This document shows positions 1-8,192 of a DNA stretch of 64,000 nt, piece after piece. The position numbers and the translations under genes are program-made. This DNA is from Synechococcus sp. WH 5701 (GTDB lineage Bacteria > Cyanobacteriota > Cyanobacteriia > PCC-6307 > Cyanobiaceae). The notes under the pieces are model-generated. The model did not search any database. It was not told the origin of the DNA and worked only from the letters and a program-made list of their open reading frames with translations. Every line of letters begins with the position of its first letter. Position 1 is the first letter of the stretch. Location: assembly GCF_000153045.1 (NCBI RefSeq), contig NZ_CH724160.1, positions 701,499 to 765,498 of the forward strand, in the 5' to 3' direction.

Positions 1-793
1 CCTGGAGGACGTAGGCCCCCCCGGCCACCAGCAGAACCAGGGCACTGAGACGGGTGAGCGTGGCGCCATGGTGCAGCAGCCTCCGGGAGGCACCCATCAG
101 GCCGGCCCAGAGGCTGGTGGCCGTGATCAGGGCGGTGTACCCCAGGGCGTAGCTCACCATCGTGATCACCGACAACACACCGGAGCCGGTGGCGGCAGCG
201 GCGGCCAGCACCGAGAACAGCACCGGACTGGCGCAGGGAGAGCTGACCAGGGCGAAACCGATGCCCACCAGAAACGGCCCACCGGACGGGGGCAGTTCGG
301 GCATGCGGGGCAGGCGCAGCGGCAGCCAGCCCCGCAGATGGAGGCCCATGGCCAGGATGACCAGTCCCACGGCCAGATGCACCGGGCCGCGGTGGTCCAC
401 CACCACGGCCGAGGCGAACGAGGCGACGAGGCCGTAGAGGCTCAGCACCGTGACGGTGCCGGCCACGAAGCCTCCCACCCGGACAACGGCCTGCCGCCGG
501 CTGAGCGGACCGAGGGTGCCGATGTAGCCGAGGTTGAGGGGCAGCATCGCCAGCACGCAGGGCGACACGCTGGCCAGCAGCCCGCCGGCGAACGCTGCCA
601 GCGGAACCACGATGGGGGAAGGGCTCCGGGCCTCGAACCATTCGGCGTAGGCCTGGGACGCGGACAGGATCACCTGATCCAGCCAGGCGCCGAGCTGCGG
701 CAGACCGTGCACAGCCAGCCCCGCCGCCAGGGCCGTCAGGGCCAGCAGCACCAGAGCCGCCGCCCCTCTGCGGCGCAGGGGGGAGCGGATCAT
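1..793 (-). CDS. ccdA: CcdA-type cytochrome c biogenesis / thiol-transport membrane protein (partial)
   Basis: The reverse strand reads as a polytopic membrane protein of the CcdA/DsbD-beta family, which passes reducing equivalents across the thylakoid or plasma membrane to thioredoxin-like partners for cytochrome c maturation. The frame starts at ATG 793 and runs off the left edge, so the C-terminus is missing. Visible features are an N-terminal hydrophobic segment, the family Cys-Pro motif in ASVSPCVLAMLPLNLGYIG, and a second cysteine in the paired motif SSPCASPVLFSVLAA about 110 residues later, each within a transmembrane stretch. The start overlaps the stop of the upstream thioredoxin-like gene (ATGA), which implies one translationally coupled operon and a donor-acceptor pair. 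Family assignment is firm; the thylakoid location is inferred from cyanobacterial homologues. Confidence 0.88.
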   Translation of the reverse strand, partial: MIRSPLRRRGAAALVLLALTALAAGLAVHGLPQLGAWLDQVILSASQAYAEWFEARSPSPIVVPLAAFAGGLLASVSPCVLAMLPLNLGYIGTLGPLSRRQAVVRVGGFVAGTVTVLSLYGLVASFASAVVVDHRGPVHLAVGLVILAMGLHLRGWLPLRLPRMPELPPSGGPFLVGIGFALVSSPCASPVLFSVLAAAAATGSGVLSVITMVSYALGYTALITATSLWAGLMGASRRLLHHGATLTRLSALVLLVAGGAYVLQ

Positions 794-1275
794 CGCCGGA
801 TCATCGCCTGAACCTTGTTGATCGCCGCGGTGTAGGCCGCTGCATCGGTGCTGGCCCGGAAGGTCTTCGCCGTGGTGCCTGTGGCCGGGTCGATCACCGC
901 CACCAGGGAGGTCTGGCTGCGGTTGGCCTCCAGAAAGGCGCCCAGTCCGAGCGCCCGGGCCCGTTCACGGGAGGCCTTCAAGGTGGCGGCATCGGACACG
1001 TCCAAGGTCACGAAGGTGGCCTTGCCGGCCTTGCTCTGCTGCAGAGAGCGGAGGGTCGGGGCGATGGTGCGGCAGGCGGGACACCAGCTGGCGTAGATGT
1101 CGACCACCACGGGTCTGCCCTGCAGGGAGGGGGCGAGGGCCCCGGTCTGTTTCTGAGCCACCCAGCCTGCGGTAGCCGGGATCCGGGGTGGGGCGCCGAC
1201 AGAGACCAAGCCAGGCAGGCCGACGGGCTGAGAGCTGCCGACGGTGAGCAGCAGGGCGGCAAGGGGCAGGGACAT
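790..1275 (-). CDS. Thioredoxin-like protein, membrane-targeted (TxlA/HCF164-like)
   Basis: A 161-residue protein with a hydrophobic N-terminus that looks like a signal sequence or anchor, followed by a thioredoxin fold. The redox motif is WCPAC at about residues 64-68, preceded by VVVDIYAS. Later come the strand ATFVTLDVSD and a region with LVAVIDPATG. Such proteins accept electrons from CcdA and reduce apocytochrome or other lumenal or periplasmic thiols. The gene is the first of a two-gene minus-strand operon and its stop overlaps the ccdA start by four bases. The ATG at 1275 is used because the hydrophobic leader follows it directly. The exact client protein cannot be told from sequence. 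Confidence 0.82.
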   Translation of the reverse strand: MSLPLAALLLTVGSSQPVGLPGLVSVGAPPRIPATAGWVAQKQTGALAPSLQGRPVVVDIYASWCPACRTIAPTLRSLQQSKAGKATFVTLDVSDAATLKASRERARALGLGAFLEANRSQTSLVAVIDPATGTTAKTFRASTDAAAYTAAINKVQAMIRR

Positions 1276-1449
1276 CGCGGCGGAGTCGTCGTTCGCCTGA
1301 TCTACCAGCGAACCTTCCCGGCGGATTGGGGGCCCAGGGCCAGGTCACGTCACCAGCAGCCGGTCGGTCTGGCTGGGTTCGTGCTGCGTGAAGAGGCACG
1401 GCAAGACCCGCCAGGATTGGGCAACCTGAAGCCAGCTGGACGTATCCCG

Positions 1450-1908
1450 GTGCCTCTTCGCTCGGCCACAGAGTTTCCGGTCACGCCGGATGCAGAGGCT
1501 CTTCAGACGACGTACCAGGAATGCCGCGCAGCCCTCGTCTCGGCCAACCGCTCACGAGGGATCCTCAAGGCGCAGAGCGACCGGCGGGGGGTGGTGATTG
1601 CCGAGCTTCAGCGCGAACTGGTGGAGCTGGAGGCGGATCTGGCCGACGAGGCGCGGGCCAAGGCCCGGCTTCATGCCCTGAACGCCAAGCTCGGCACGGT
1701 GATCCGCGAACTGGAGGAAACGGGCGACGCGATGGTGGGGCTCATTGACGAGAGCGAGCGCCAGAGCGGCTTCTGGCTCGTGGAGATGTTCCGCCGCTTG
1801 ATCGAGCAGGCCAAGCGCTGGCGCACGGTGAAGGCCAGGGCCGCGGCGTTGGCTTCAGAAGCAGATGCGGTCCGGAATCCCTCCAATCAACTCGGCGAGC
1901 GGCCATGA
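1450..1908 (+). CDS. Coiled-coil protein of a duplicated two-gene cassette (copy 1)
   Basis: Function unknown. The GTG start at 1450 is chosen because the product then matches, over its full 152 residues, the paralogue at 7272-7730; by eye there are only about 20 substitutions. A longer reading from 1381 has no counterpart in copy 2. The centre (about residues 30-95) is heptad-rich and charged (QRELVELEADLADEARAKAR and neighbours), predicting a long coiled coil, followed by a conserved patch GLIDESERQSGFWLVEMFRR. No enzymatic motif is visible. The stop overlaps the start of the next gene (ATGA), so the two are probably made together. It lies at the left border of the defence island, upstream of hipBA. 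Confidence 0.7.
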   Translation: MPLRSATEFPVTPDAEALQTTYQECRAALVSANRSRGILKAQSDRRGVVIAELQRELVELEADLADEARAKARLHALNAKLGTVIRELEETGDAMVGLIDESERQSGFWLVEMFRRLIEQAKRWRTVKARAAALASEADAVRNPSNQLGERP

Positions 1909-2285
1909 GCGCGGGCCCGTCGATCGCCGATCTTCTGGAGCAGACCAACCGGGACCTGGCGGGCACCGATGCCCGGGTGTACCGGCGGGTGGGCGCGCAT
2001 CTCCAGCGGACTGGAACTGCTCTGCAGTCCCTGCAGGATCCCGAGTCAGCAGGAGCTCAGGCCACGAAAGCCCTGCTGGGGAAGGGCAGTTTCCTGAAGC
2101 AGTCTGTGGCGAGCCTGAAGCGGCTTTGCAAGGAACACGGGATCAAGGGCTACTCAAAGCTGCAGAAGGTTTCTCTGGCCAAGGTCCTGGAGCACCATGG
2201 CGTCACCCCGCCCCCGCCTCCCCTGGAGAGTTTCACGAAGAAGGAGCTGGTTGCTCTTGTGAAGCAATTGCTTGGCGATGGTTGA
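1905..2285 (+). CDS. Small SAP-like, putative DNA-binding protein of the duplicated cassette (copy 1)
   Basis: A 126-residue protein paralogous to that at 7727-8107. The N-terminus is MSAGPSIADLLEQTN. The middle contains LKRLCKEHGIKGYSKLQK, which resembles a SAP or Rho-N-like helix-extended-helix DNA-binding motif. A proline run (TPPPPP) then links to a second similar helix pair, FTKKELVALVKQLL. The likely role is nucleic-acid binding in partnership with the coiled-coil protein encoded just upstream (four-base overlap). The SAP assignment rests on motif resemblance only. Downstream lies a convergent relic of a DUF3427 gene. Confidence 0.65.
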   Translation: MSAGPSIADLLEQTNRDLAGTDARVYRRVGAHLQRTGTALQSLQDPESAGAQATKALLGKGSFLKQSVASLKRLCKEHGIKGYSKLQKVSLAKVLEHHGVTPPPPPLESFTKKELVALVKQLLGDG

Positions 2286-2289
2286 GGGG

Positions 2290-2570
2290 GGCGGCAGGCA
2301 ACGGTTGAACAGGCCCTTCGCCGCCGATCCGAACAGCTCGAGCCGATCCAGCCCGCCGGGATCGGCTGCTGCAGCCACCAGCGATTCCCATCGGCCGCTC
2401 GCCCTGGTGGCTCTGATAGTCGGCACATCCCAGGCACAGGAACGGCAGCGTCACACCACCCCGTTTGTTCTCCTCTCGTACTTAGCCGAAGGTTTCCGCG
2501 AAGCAGTGGGTGGCGAACACCTCGGCGCGGATGGCGGCCGCTGCCACAGAGCTGGGCCATCAGGATCGAG
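2290..2570 (-). pseudogene. Relic R1: 3-prime end of a DUF3427-type restriction/helicase gene
   Basis: The reverse strand holds broken pieces of the C-terminus seen intact at 5651-7120. One frame gives VTLPFLCLGCADYQSHQGER, and another piece, MAQLCGSGRH, matches MAQLWGSGRH in relic R2 (4355-4853). Frameshifts and internal loss prevent any continuous product. It sits convergent to the first SAP-like gene, directly after its stop. This is the most decayed of three such relics in the first 7 kb. Confidence 0.6.
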
Positions 2571-2702
2571 AGCCAAGGGGCGTAGCAGCTGAACCACCCG
2601 TCAGCACAACCGTTGCGGGCGGTCCAGGTGCAGCTGCCCCTGGTCAACCCATTGTGAGCGGACAGTGTCGCTGCAAAGCACCAGAAGATCCCTTTAGGAT
2701 GT

Positions 2703-2721
2703 CATCAGACAACTTCTGATG
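2703..2721. promoter_or_regulatory. Candidate HipB operator (inverted repeat at the hipB start)
   Basis: A perfect 7-bp inverted repeat with a 5-bp spacer: CATCAGA at 2703-2709 and TCTGATG at 2715-2721. It covers the first possible hipB start codon. HipB-family antitoxins commonly repress their own operon through such palindromes. If this is the operator, ATG 2737 may be the true translation start. No binding data exist; this is inference from position and symmetry. Confidence 0.45.
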
Positions 2722-3078
2722 GATTTCTCGAAGCCAATGGCCCAAGCCAGCGCCATCGTGCGTCATCCGCCTGCGGCCCTGGAGCAGAGCCTGGAGCGCC
2801 TGGGTCGGAACATCCGCACGGCCCGGTTGCGGCGCCGCTGGCGCCTGGAGGATGTGGCCGAGCGCATGGGGGTGACGCGCTACACGGTGGCCGATGTGGA
2901 GAAGGGCAAGGCCGGCACCTCCGTGGCTGCCTACCTTGGGGCCCTCTGGGCTCTCGGTCTGCTCGATCAGGTCGCCGAGCTGGCTGATCCGGATCGGGAT
3001 GAGGAGGGCAAGGCCCTGGAGGGTGCCCGCAGCCCGAAACAGGCCCCCCGCTGGCGCCGGCTGGATGACGACTTCTGA
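2719..3078 (+). CDS. hipB: HipB-like XRE-family antitoxin/repressor
   Basis: The product is 119 residues from ATG 2719, or 113 from the in-frame ATG 2737. A helix-turn-helix domain occupies about residues 28-85 (LGRNIRTARLRRRWRLEDVA, then ERMGVTRYTVADVEKGK), typical of Cro/C1-type repressors that partner HipA kinases. A charged C-terminal tail ends in RRLDDDF. It is expected to bind the operator over its own start and to hold HipA inactive. The stop lies two bases before the hipA ATG, so the pair is one operon. The start is uncertain because the palindrome at 2703-2721 overlaps the upstream ATG. Confidence 0.85.
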   Translation: MDFSKPMAQASAIVRHPPAALEQSLERLGRNIRTARLRRRWRLEDVAERMGVTRYTVADVEKGKAGTSVAAYLGALWALGLLDQVAELADPDRDEEGKALEGARSPKQAPRWRRLDDDF

Positions 3079-3080
3079 GC

Positions 3081-4382
3081 ATGGCGGCTGACCAGGCTTG
3101 TTTTGTCTATGTGGTGCTGCCTGGCGACACCCAGTTCGTCACGGCCGGTCGGTTTGAGCTTCAGGAGGATCGCCAGGGCCGCAGGGTGGGCGCCTTCGTC
3201 TACGGCCGTCGCTATCGGGAGCGGCCTGAGGCCGTCGAACTCGACCCGGTGGAGCTGAAGCTGGGGACACGCCCGTTTCAGACCGGCCGTATGGGTGGCT
3301 TCTTCGGGGCGCTTCGTGATGCGCTGCCGGATTTCTGGGGCCGGCAGGTGATCGCCCGCCACGGCGGATTGGGCGAGCCCAGCGATTTCGATCTGCTGCT
3401 GTTGAGGCCGGATGATCGCGCTGGCGCGCTCGGCTTTGGCCGCAAAGTCGAACCTCCGGCACCGCAGCGACGCTTCAACCGCATGCTCGATCTGGAACGC
3501 ATCCAGCAGGCGGCGAATGCGATCCTCACGGATCAACCTCACCGGGCGGGCTCCGTCCACGATCAGGTGGATGAGCTGCTGCAGGGGGGCGGCACCTCCA
3601 TGGGTGGAGCCCGGCCGAAAACCACCGTGGAGCATGACGGTGCCCTCTGGCTCGCCAAGTTCCCTGCACCCAGCGACAAATGGAACCAGCCGAAGGTGGA
3701 GCACGCGCTGCTGCTGCTGGCACGGCAGTGCAGGCTGCAGGTGGCGGAAAGCCGGCTCACTCGGGTGGGGGAGGCCGATGTGCTGCTGGTGAAGCGCTTC
3801 GATCGTGAATGGAGTGGGGATGGTTATCGGCGCCACAGGATGGTGAGCGCCCTCACATTGCTGCGGGCCGAAGACAGCGCCACCGATCGCGAGAAGTGGT
3901 CGTATCGGTTGCTGGCCGATGAACTCCGGCGCGCCAGCGACCTGCCCGCCGAAGATCTGCGCGAACTCTTCAGCCGCATCTGCTTCAACGCGGCGGTGTC
4001 CAATCTCGATGACCACCCGCGCAACCATGCCCTGCTGGCCCGCTCCACGAGCTGGCGGCTGAGCCCCGCCTACGACCTCACGCCCGGAACCATGCGCACC
4101 GAGACCCGGCGCGATCTGGCCATGGTCTGCGGTTTGGAGGGCGGCCTACCCAGCCGTTGGGCCCACCGGGGCACGATCGTGGCTGGGGCCGCATGGTTCC
4201 TCCTGGAGCGGGAAGAGGCGGAAGCGATCGCGACGAGGGTGTTCACCACCGTGGCGGTGGAGTGGGAGCGCACCCTGCGCAGCGTTGGCGTCAGTCAGGC
4301 CGACTGCGAGATCGTTCGGGGGGCATTTCTGTATGCGGGGCTGAATCTCGATGCTCACACCGCCACCGCCAGCTCCGGGTAG
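3081..4382 (+). CDS. hipA: HipA-family serine/threonine kinase toxin
   Basis: A 433-residue HipA-like kinase, the usual family length. HipA proteins phosphorylate tRNA-synthetase-type targets and cause growth arrest when free of HipB. An N-terminal HipA_N domain covers about residues 15-110. The glycine-rich loop region is GGGTSMGGARPK. The catalytic segment NAAVSNLDDHPRNHALL (about residues 302-318) carries the conserved Asp and Asn, and the metal-binding motif is AYDLTPG (about 330-336). All key residues are visible, so it should be active. It is coupled to hipB two bases upstream. Its 3-prime end overlaps, convergently, the relic DUF3427 gene. Confidence 0.9.
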   Translation: MAADQACFVYVVLPGDTQFVTAGRFELQEDRQGRRVGAFVYGRRYRERPEAVELDPVELKLGTRPFQTGRMGGFFGALRDALPDFWGRQVIARHGGLGEPSDFDLLLLRPDDRAGALGFGRKVEPPAPQRRFNRMLDLERIQQAANAILTDQPHRAGSVHDQVDELLQGGGTSMGGARPKTTVEHDGALWLAKFPAPSDKWNQPKVEHALLLLARQCRLQVAESRLTRVGEADVLLVKRFDREWSGDGYRRHRMVSALTLLRAEDSATDREKWSYRLLADELRRASDLPAEDLRELFSRICFNAAVSNLDDHPRNHALLARSTSWRLSPAYDLTPGTMRTETRRDLAMVCGLEGGLPSRWAHRGTIVAGAAWFLLEREEAEAIATRVFTTVAVEWERTLRSVGVSQADCEIVRGAFLYAGLNLDAHTATASSG

Positions 4383-4853
4383 AAGGCGCCCGGAATCGCC
4401 CGCTGCAGCCGCCAGCGAATCGCCATCGGCCGCTCGCCCTCGTGGCTCACGTAATCGGCAAAGCCCAGGCACCGAAACGGCAGCGTCACCTGGCCTCTCC
4501 TGTTCTCCTCCCGGACAAACAGCAGCACCCGGCTGCCGCGCGCGGTGGTGGATGTAGCGCTGGCCGGTGGCGGAAGCTTCCCGGGTGCTGCTCTGGCTCT
4601 CCCAGTGGAACTCCCGCGGGGAGATGGCGTAGTCGTTGTAGCGGGTGGTGGGGGAGAAGAGGCGCTCGGACTTCTTGAGGGTGATGAAGAAGACGTCGCA
4701 CTGGGTGGCCTCATCGAAGAACACTCCCTCGCGGCCGGGGAAAGGGCGGGCCTCGTTCAACAGCCCGAACGCGGCGAACACCTCGGCGCGGGGCAGGTGG
4801 TGCCGGCCGCTGCCCCAGAGCTGGGCCATCAGCAGGGGAAAGCCTGCCTTCAT
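4355..4853 (-). pseudogene. Relic R2: frameshifted C-terminus of a DUF3427 gene
   Basis: Two reverse-strand frames together rebuild the last part of a DUF3427 protein. The upstream frame gives AEVFAAFGLLNEARPFPGRE and FITLKKSERLFSPTTRYNDY. After a frameshift near 4540 the other frame gives GSRVLLFVREENRRG and SHEGERPMAIRWRLQRAIPG. The same sequence, unbroken, ends the larger relic at 5651-7120. The 3-prime end overlaps hipA by about 28 bases. No upstream helicase part is present. This looks like a displaced 3-prime end left by insertion or recombination. Confidence 0.75.
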
Positions 4854-4966
4854 CTGCTGGTGCAGCCGTGCAGGCGGCGGATCTGCTCGCGGCGGTGGCC
4901 TGTGGGCTGTACGTCTGGGTGGAGAGGCCGGCTACCCTCAGAGGGAATCATGGTTGGGGTGCACCC

Positions 4967-5209
4967 TTGACCACCATCGAGATCACCCTCCCTGATGCGC
5001 TGGCGGCGGAAGCCAGCGGAGCTGGTCTGCTGGCGCCAGAAGCGATCGAGCGTCTGCTGCGGGACAAGCTGGCTTCAGACCGCATTGTCCGTCTGCAAGA
5101 CGCCAGGGCTGCTCTTGCTGCTGACCCGCCGGAGGTGCTGACCAGGCAAGAGATCAATGAGGAGATCAGCGCTTACCGCAAGGGGCAACGACTTGCGGCT
5201 GGTTCTTGA
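4967..5209 (+). CDS. Antitoxin of a PIN-domain TA pair
   Basis: Start at TTG 4967, giving an 80-residue protein beginning LTTIEITLPDALAAEA. The reading can be extended upstream to 4868, but that part is antisense to the relic's leader and unlike any antitoxin. The N-terminal strand plus helices (LLAPEAIERLLRDKL) and an acidic tail (LTRQEINEEISAYRKGQ) fit small VapB-like antitoxins that pair with PIN toxins. It overlaps the toxin start by at least 17 bases. A short palindrome CCCTC-A-GAGGG lies at 4935-4945, just upstream, and could be its operator. The exact antitoxin family is not recognised. Confidence 0.6.
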   Translation: MTTIEITLPDALAAEASGAGLLAPEAIERLLRDKLASDRIVRLQDARAALAADPPEVLTRQEINEEISAYRKGQRLAAGS

Positions 5210-5633
5210 CACCAACACGGCTCTTTCTGGCCTGATCTGGCAGGGAGTTCCCGGGCAGCTCATGGATGCGGCTGTCGTTGGGCGGGTTCGGCTGATCAGT
5301 ACCGTTCCTCTCCTCGCTGAGTTGGAAGGCGTGCTGCAGCGACCGAAGTTCAGAGAGCCCATTTTTCGGCTCGGTGTGAGGATTGCCGATCTGTTTGATG
5401 GCTATGCCGCCCTGGTTGAGCGCGTGGAACCTGCTGATCTGAGAGGTCCCGTCAGTAGGGATCCCGACGACGATGAGGTCTTGGCTGCGGCCGTTGGTGG
5501 CCTCGCCGATCTGATCGTCTCTGGCGATGACGACCTCTTGGCCTTGGGCAACTTTCAAGGGATTGCGATTGTTCTTGCCAGGGAGGCCATGAGGCGCCTG
5601 CAGGAACCAGAGAGCCAATGGGATAAGCCTTGA
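5193..5633 (+). CDS. PIN-domain ribonuclease toxin (VapC-type)
   Basis: The TTG start at 5193 places LRLVLDTNTALSGLIWQG at the N-terminus, the normal start of PIN toxins; an ATG at 5157 would add 12 unrelated residues. The acidic residues expected for Mg2+-dependent RNase activity are present: Asp in LVLDTN, Glu in LLAELEGVLQR, and the later DPDDDEVLAAA and VSGDDDLLAL. About 146 residues, normal for the putative toxin PIN subfamily (COG1569-like). It overlaps the antitoxin gene. It is followed by a convergent DUF3427 relic, repeating the arrangement seen after hipA. Confidence 0.82.
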   Translation: MRLVLDTNTALSGLIWQGVPGQLMDAAVVGRVRLISTVPLLAELEGVLQRPKFREPIFRLGVRIADLFDGYAALVERVEPADLRGPVSRDPDDDEVLAAAVGGLADLIVSGDDDLLALGNFQGIAIVLAREAMRRLQEPESQWDKP

Positions 5634-5650
5634 TCAGCGGCTCCACGCCC

Positions 5651-7120
5651 TCAAACCGCCAACGCCAACTCCGGCACGAACGCCGCCGGAATCGCCCGCT
5701 GCAGTCTCCAGCGAATCGCCATCGGCCGCTCGCCCTCGTGGCTCACGTAATTCGCAAACCCCAGGCACAGGAACGGCAGCGTCACTCCACCGCGCCTGTT
5801 CTCTTCCCGCACGAACAGCAGCACCCTGCTGCCACGCTCCACATGGTGGATGTAGCGCTGCCCGGTGCCGGAGGCTTCCCGGGTGAGGCTCTGGCTCTCC
5901 CAGTGGAACTCCCACGGGGAGATGGCGTAATCGTTGTAGCGGGTAGTGGGGGAGAACAGGCGCTCGGACTTCTTGAGGGTGATGAAGAAGACGTCGCACT
6001 GGGTGGCCCGATCGAACAAGACCCCCGACTGGCCGGTGGTCTGCTGGGTATCGGTGATCAGCCCGAAGGCGGCGTAGATCTCGGCGCGGCTGTAGCGGGC
6101 GTGAAGGGCCAGGGGCACGGGCTGCTCCCAGTCCATGGGAGGGGCGAGGTGGTCGGTGCGCTCCAACAGGAGGGTGCACAGTTCGCGCAGCTCATCGAGA
6201 AAGGCTGGACAGGCCCAGAGACGGTCCAGGGCGTCTTGCAGGGCAAGGCGATCCGGCGACGTTCCCCAGAGCTGGAGCAGCAGCATGCGCCAACGCCGGC
6301 GGTCCGTTTCGCTCAGGCTCTGCACCACAGGCGGCTGCCTGTGGGCGAGACCATGCAGGAGGAAGGAGAGGCGATCGGTGTCGTCCAGGTGGAGCAAACG
6401 CCCAACGCCTCGCCCCAGCCGCTTTTCATCGTCGCTGGGCTCCCCTGAGCCCACCCCGGCTACCCAGCCCAGCTCCCGCTGCAGCAGCGCCCACGACCCC
6501 GCCACCCGGTAGAACTCGCCCAGCTCCATGCCGAGCCCGTCGAGCAGGGCCGCCAGGGAACAGCGCCCGAGGATGCGGGCTTCGGCGAGCAGCTGGGGCC
6601 GGCGGCTGGGCAACGACTCCCGCAGGTTCGCCAGCACCCGCTCGCTCGACACCCGATCGAGCTGGAGGCTGCAGCCGGCCGGCAGGAAGCGGAAGTTGCG
6701 GTGGGCCTGGCCGATGAAGTCCAAGACCGTGAGGCAACTTTTTGAGGGGTGCAGGCGCAGCCCGCGGCCGAGCTGCTGCAGGAACACGATGGCGCTCTCG
6801 GTGGGCCGCAGGAACAGCACCGTGTCGATCTCGGGAATGTCGAGGCCTTCGTTGAACAGATCAACGGCAAAGAGGATCTGCAGCTCGCCGGCGCGCAGGC
6901 GGCGGATCTGCTCGGCGCGCTCGTCGCGGGGGCTGGTGGCATCGAGGGCGGCGGCGCGCAGGCCAGCGGCCACGGACTTGCGGGCCATCCAGCGGGCGTG
7001 CTCCACGCTCACGCAGAAACCCAGGGCCCGCATCGAATCCAGGTTGGTCATCTTGCCCTCGACTTCGCGCAGGATCAGGCGCAGGCGGCTGCAATAGATA
7101 AAGGCGCAGAGCAGGACGAC
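5651..7120 (-). pseudogene. Relic R3: N-terminally truncated helicase with DUF3427 C-terminus
   Basis: This is the C-terminal helicase lobe and DUF3427 region of a superfamily 2 helicase of the restriction type. Visible are the end of motif V and motif VI (DLFNEGLDIPEIDTVLFLRP; QQLGRGLRLHPSK), then the DUF3427 part SERLFSPTTRYNDYAISP and HEGERPMAIRWRLQRAIPAA. The ATP-binding lobe with Walker A and DEAD motifs, and any PLD nuclease domain, are missing. Recognisable sequence begins near SRLRLILREV (about 7115). The open frame continues to 7333, but that part is antisense to the leader of the downstream cassette and looks unrelated. It is probably non-functional as a translocase. Confidence 0.78.
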
Positions 7121-7271
7121 CCGCTGGGCGGAATGGTTGTTGCAAGGGCTGTCTTGTCTTGGCTGCAGAAACCAGAGGACTCCCGCTTGAAGCCTGATCG
7201 CCCCTTCCACCAGCTGACCCAGCCAAAACGGCTCAAAATCGGCAATCCTGGAGTGAGACGTACGAATCCAG

Positions 7272-7730
7272 ATGCCCCTCCGCTCGGCCACTGAATTCCC
7301 GATCACGCCCGATCCAGAGGCTCTGGAGGGCACCTACCAGGACTGCCGGGCGGCCCTGGTGTCGGCCAACCGCTCCCGGGGCGTGCTCAAGGCCCAAAGC
7401 GACCGTCGGGGGGTGGTGATCACCGAGCTGCAGCGGGAGCTGGTGGAGCTGGAGATGGATCTGGCCGATGAGGCGCGGGCCAAGGCTCGGCTCCATGCCC
7501 TCAACGCCAAGCTCGGCAGCGTGATCCGCGAGTTAGAGGAAACGGGCGATGCGATGGTGGGCCTGATCGACGAGAGCGAGCGGCAAAGCGGCTTCTGGCT
7601 CGTGGAGATGTTCCGCCGCTTGATTGAGCAGGCGACGCGCTGGCGCACGGTGAAAGCCAAGGCTGCTGCGTTGGCCGCCGAAGCGGTCGAGGAGACCAAT
7701 TCCTCGAACCAGCTTGGTGGGCAGCCATGA
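7272..7730 (+). CDS. Coiled-coil protein of the duplicated cassette (copy 2)
   Basis: A 152-residue paralogue of the product of 1450-1908, starting at ATG 7272 (PLRSATEFPITPDPEAL). The conserved blocks are AALVSANRSRG, KAQSDRRGVVI, ELVELEMDLADEARAKAR and the invariant-looking GLIDESERQSGFWLVEMFRR. Coiled coil is predicted over about residues 30-95. Conservation is stronger in the coiled coil than in the C-terminal tail, where the copies diverge (VEETNSSNQ versus DAVRNPSNQ). It is coupled to the SAP-like gene by an ATGA overlap. It stands just upstream of hsdM, on the same strand. Function unknown. Confidence 0.72.
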   Translation: MPLRSATEFPITPDPEALEGTYQDCRAALVSANRSRGVLKAQSDRRGVVITELQRELVELEMDLADEARAKARLHALNAKLGSVIRELEETGDAMVGLIDESERQSGFWLVEMFRRLIEQATRWRTVKAKAAALAAEAVEETNSSNQLGGQP

Positions 7731-8107
7731 GCGTGGGCCCGTCGATCGCCGACTTGCTTGCGCAGACCAACCGGCAGCTGTCAGGCACCGACGCCCGGGT
7801 GTATCGCCGGGTGGCCGACCATCTGCAGCGCTCCAGTGCGGCGCTCCAGGACCTACAGGATCCCCAGCCTGCAGGCAATCAGGGCCCAAAAGCCTTGCTG
7901 GGCAAGGGGAGTTTCCTCCAGCAACCTTCGGCCAGCCTCAAGCGGCTTTGCAAAGCGCATGGCATTAAGGGGTACTCCAAGTTGCCAAAAGCCGCTCTGG
8001 CCCAGCTGCTGGAGCGTCATGGTGTGACCCCACCGCCGCCGCCTCTGGAGAGTTTCACCAAGAAGGAGTTGATTGCGCTGGTTCGTCAGATGCTGGGGGA
8101 GGGGTAG
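7727..8107 (+). CDS. Small SAP-like protein of the duplicated cassette (copy 2)
   Basis: A 126-residue paralogue of 1905-2285, equal in length. It shares PSIADLL, GTDARVYRRV, KALLGKGSF, LKRLCKAHGIKGYSKL and the proline linker followed by ESFTKKELIALVRQML. The pattern of two short helix-hairpin-like motifs around a proline run suggests nucleic-acid binding. The gene ends 85 bases before hsdM, so it could be co-transcribed with the restriction system. A HIP1 octamer lies just after the stop (8108-8115). Confidence 0.67.
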   Translation: MSVGPSIADLLAQTNRQLSGTDARVYRRVADHLQRSSAALQDLQDPQPAGNQGPKALLGKGSFLQQPSASLKRLCKAHGIKGYSKLPKAALAQLLERHGVTPPPPPLESFTKKELIALVRQMLGEG

Positions 8108-8115
8108 GCGATCGC
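8108..8115. repeat. HIP1 octamer (GCGATCGC)
   Basis: A perfect highly iterated palindrome, typical of many cyanobacterial genomes. Further copies lie at 10570-10577 and 61013-61020. It is used here as taxonomic evidence and is not assigned a local function. Confidence 0.8.
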
Positions 8116-8192
8116 CACGCACGTGCCTGAGTACCCCCAAACGGCCCCCACAGCAGGCAGACTCCCCCTAGCGACGACGACCTGATCCATCC

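Noticed and set aside
2967-4028. 353-codon minus-strand open frame
   Set aside because: Antisense of hipA, which carries the full kinase motif set.
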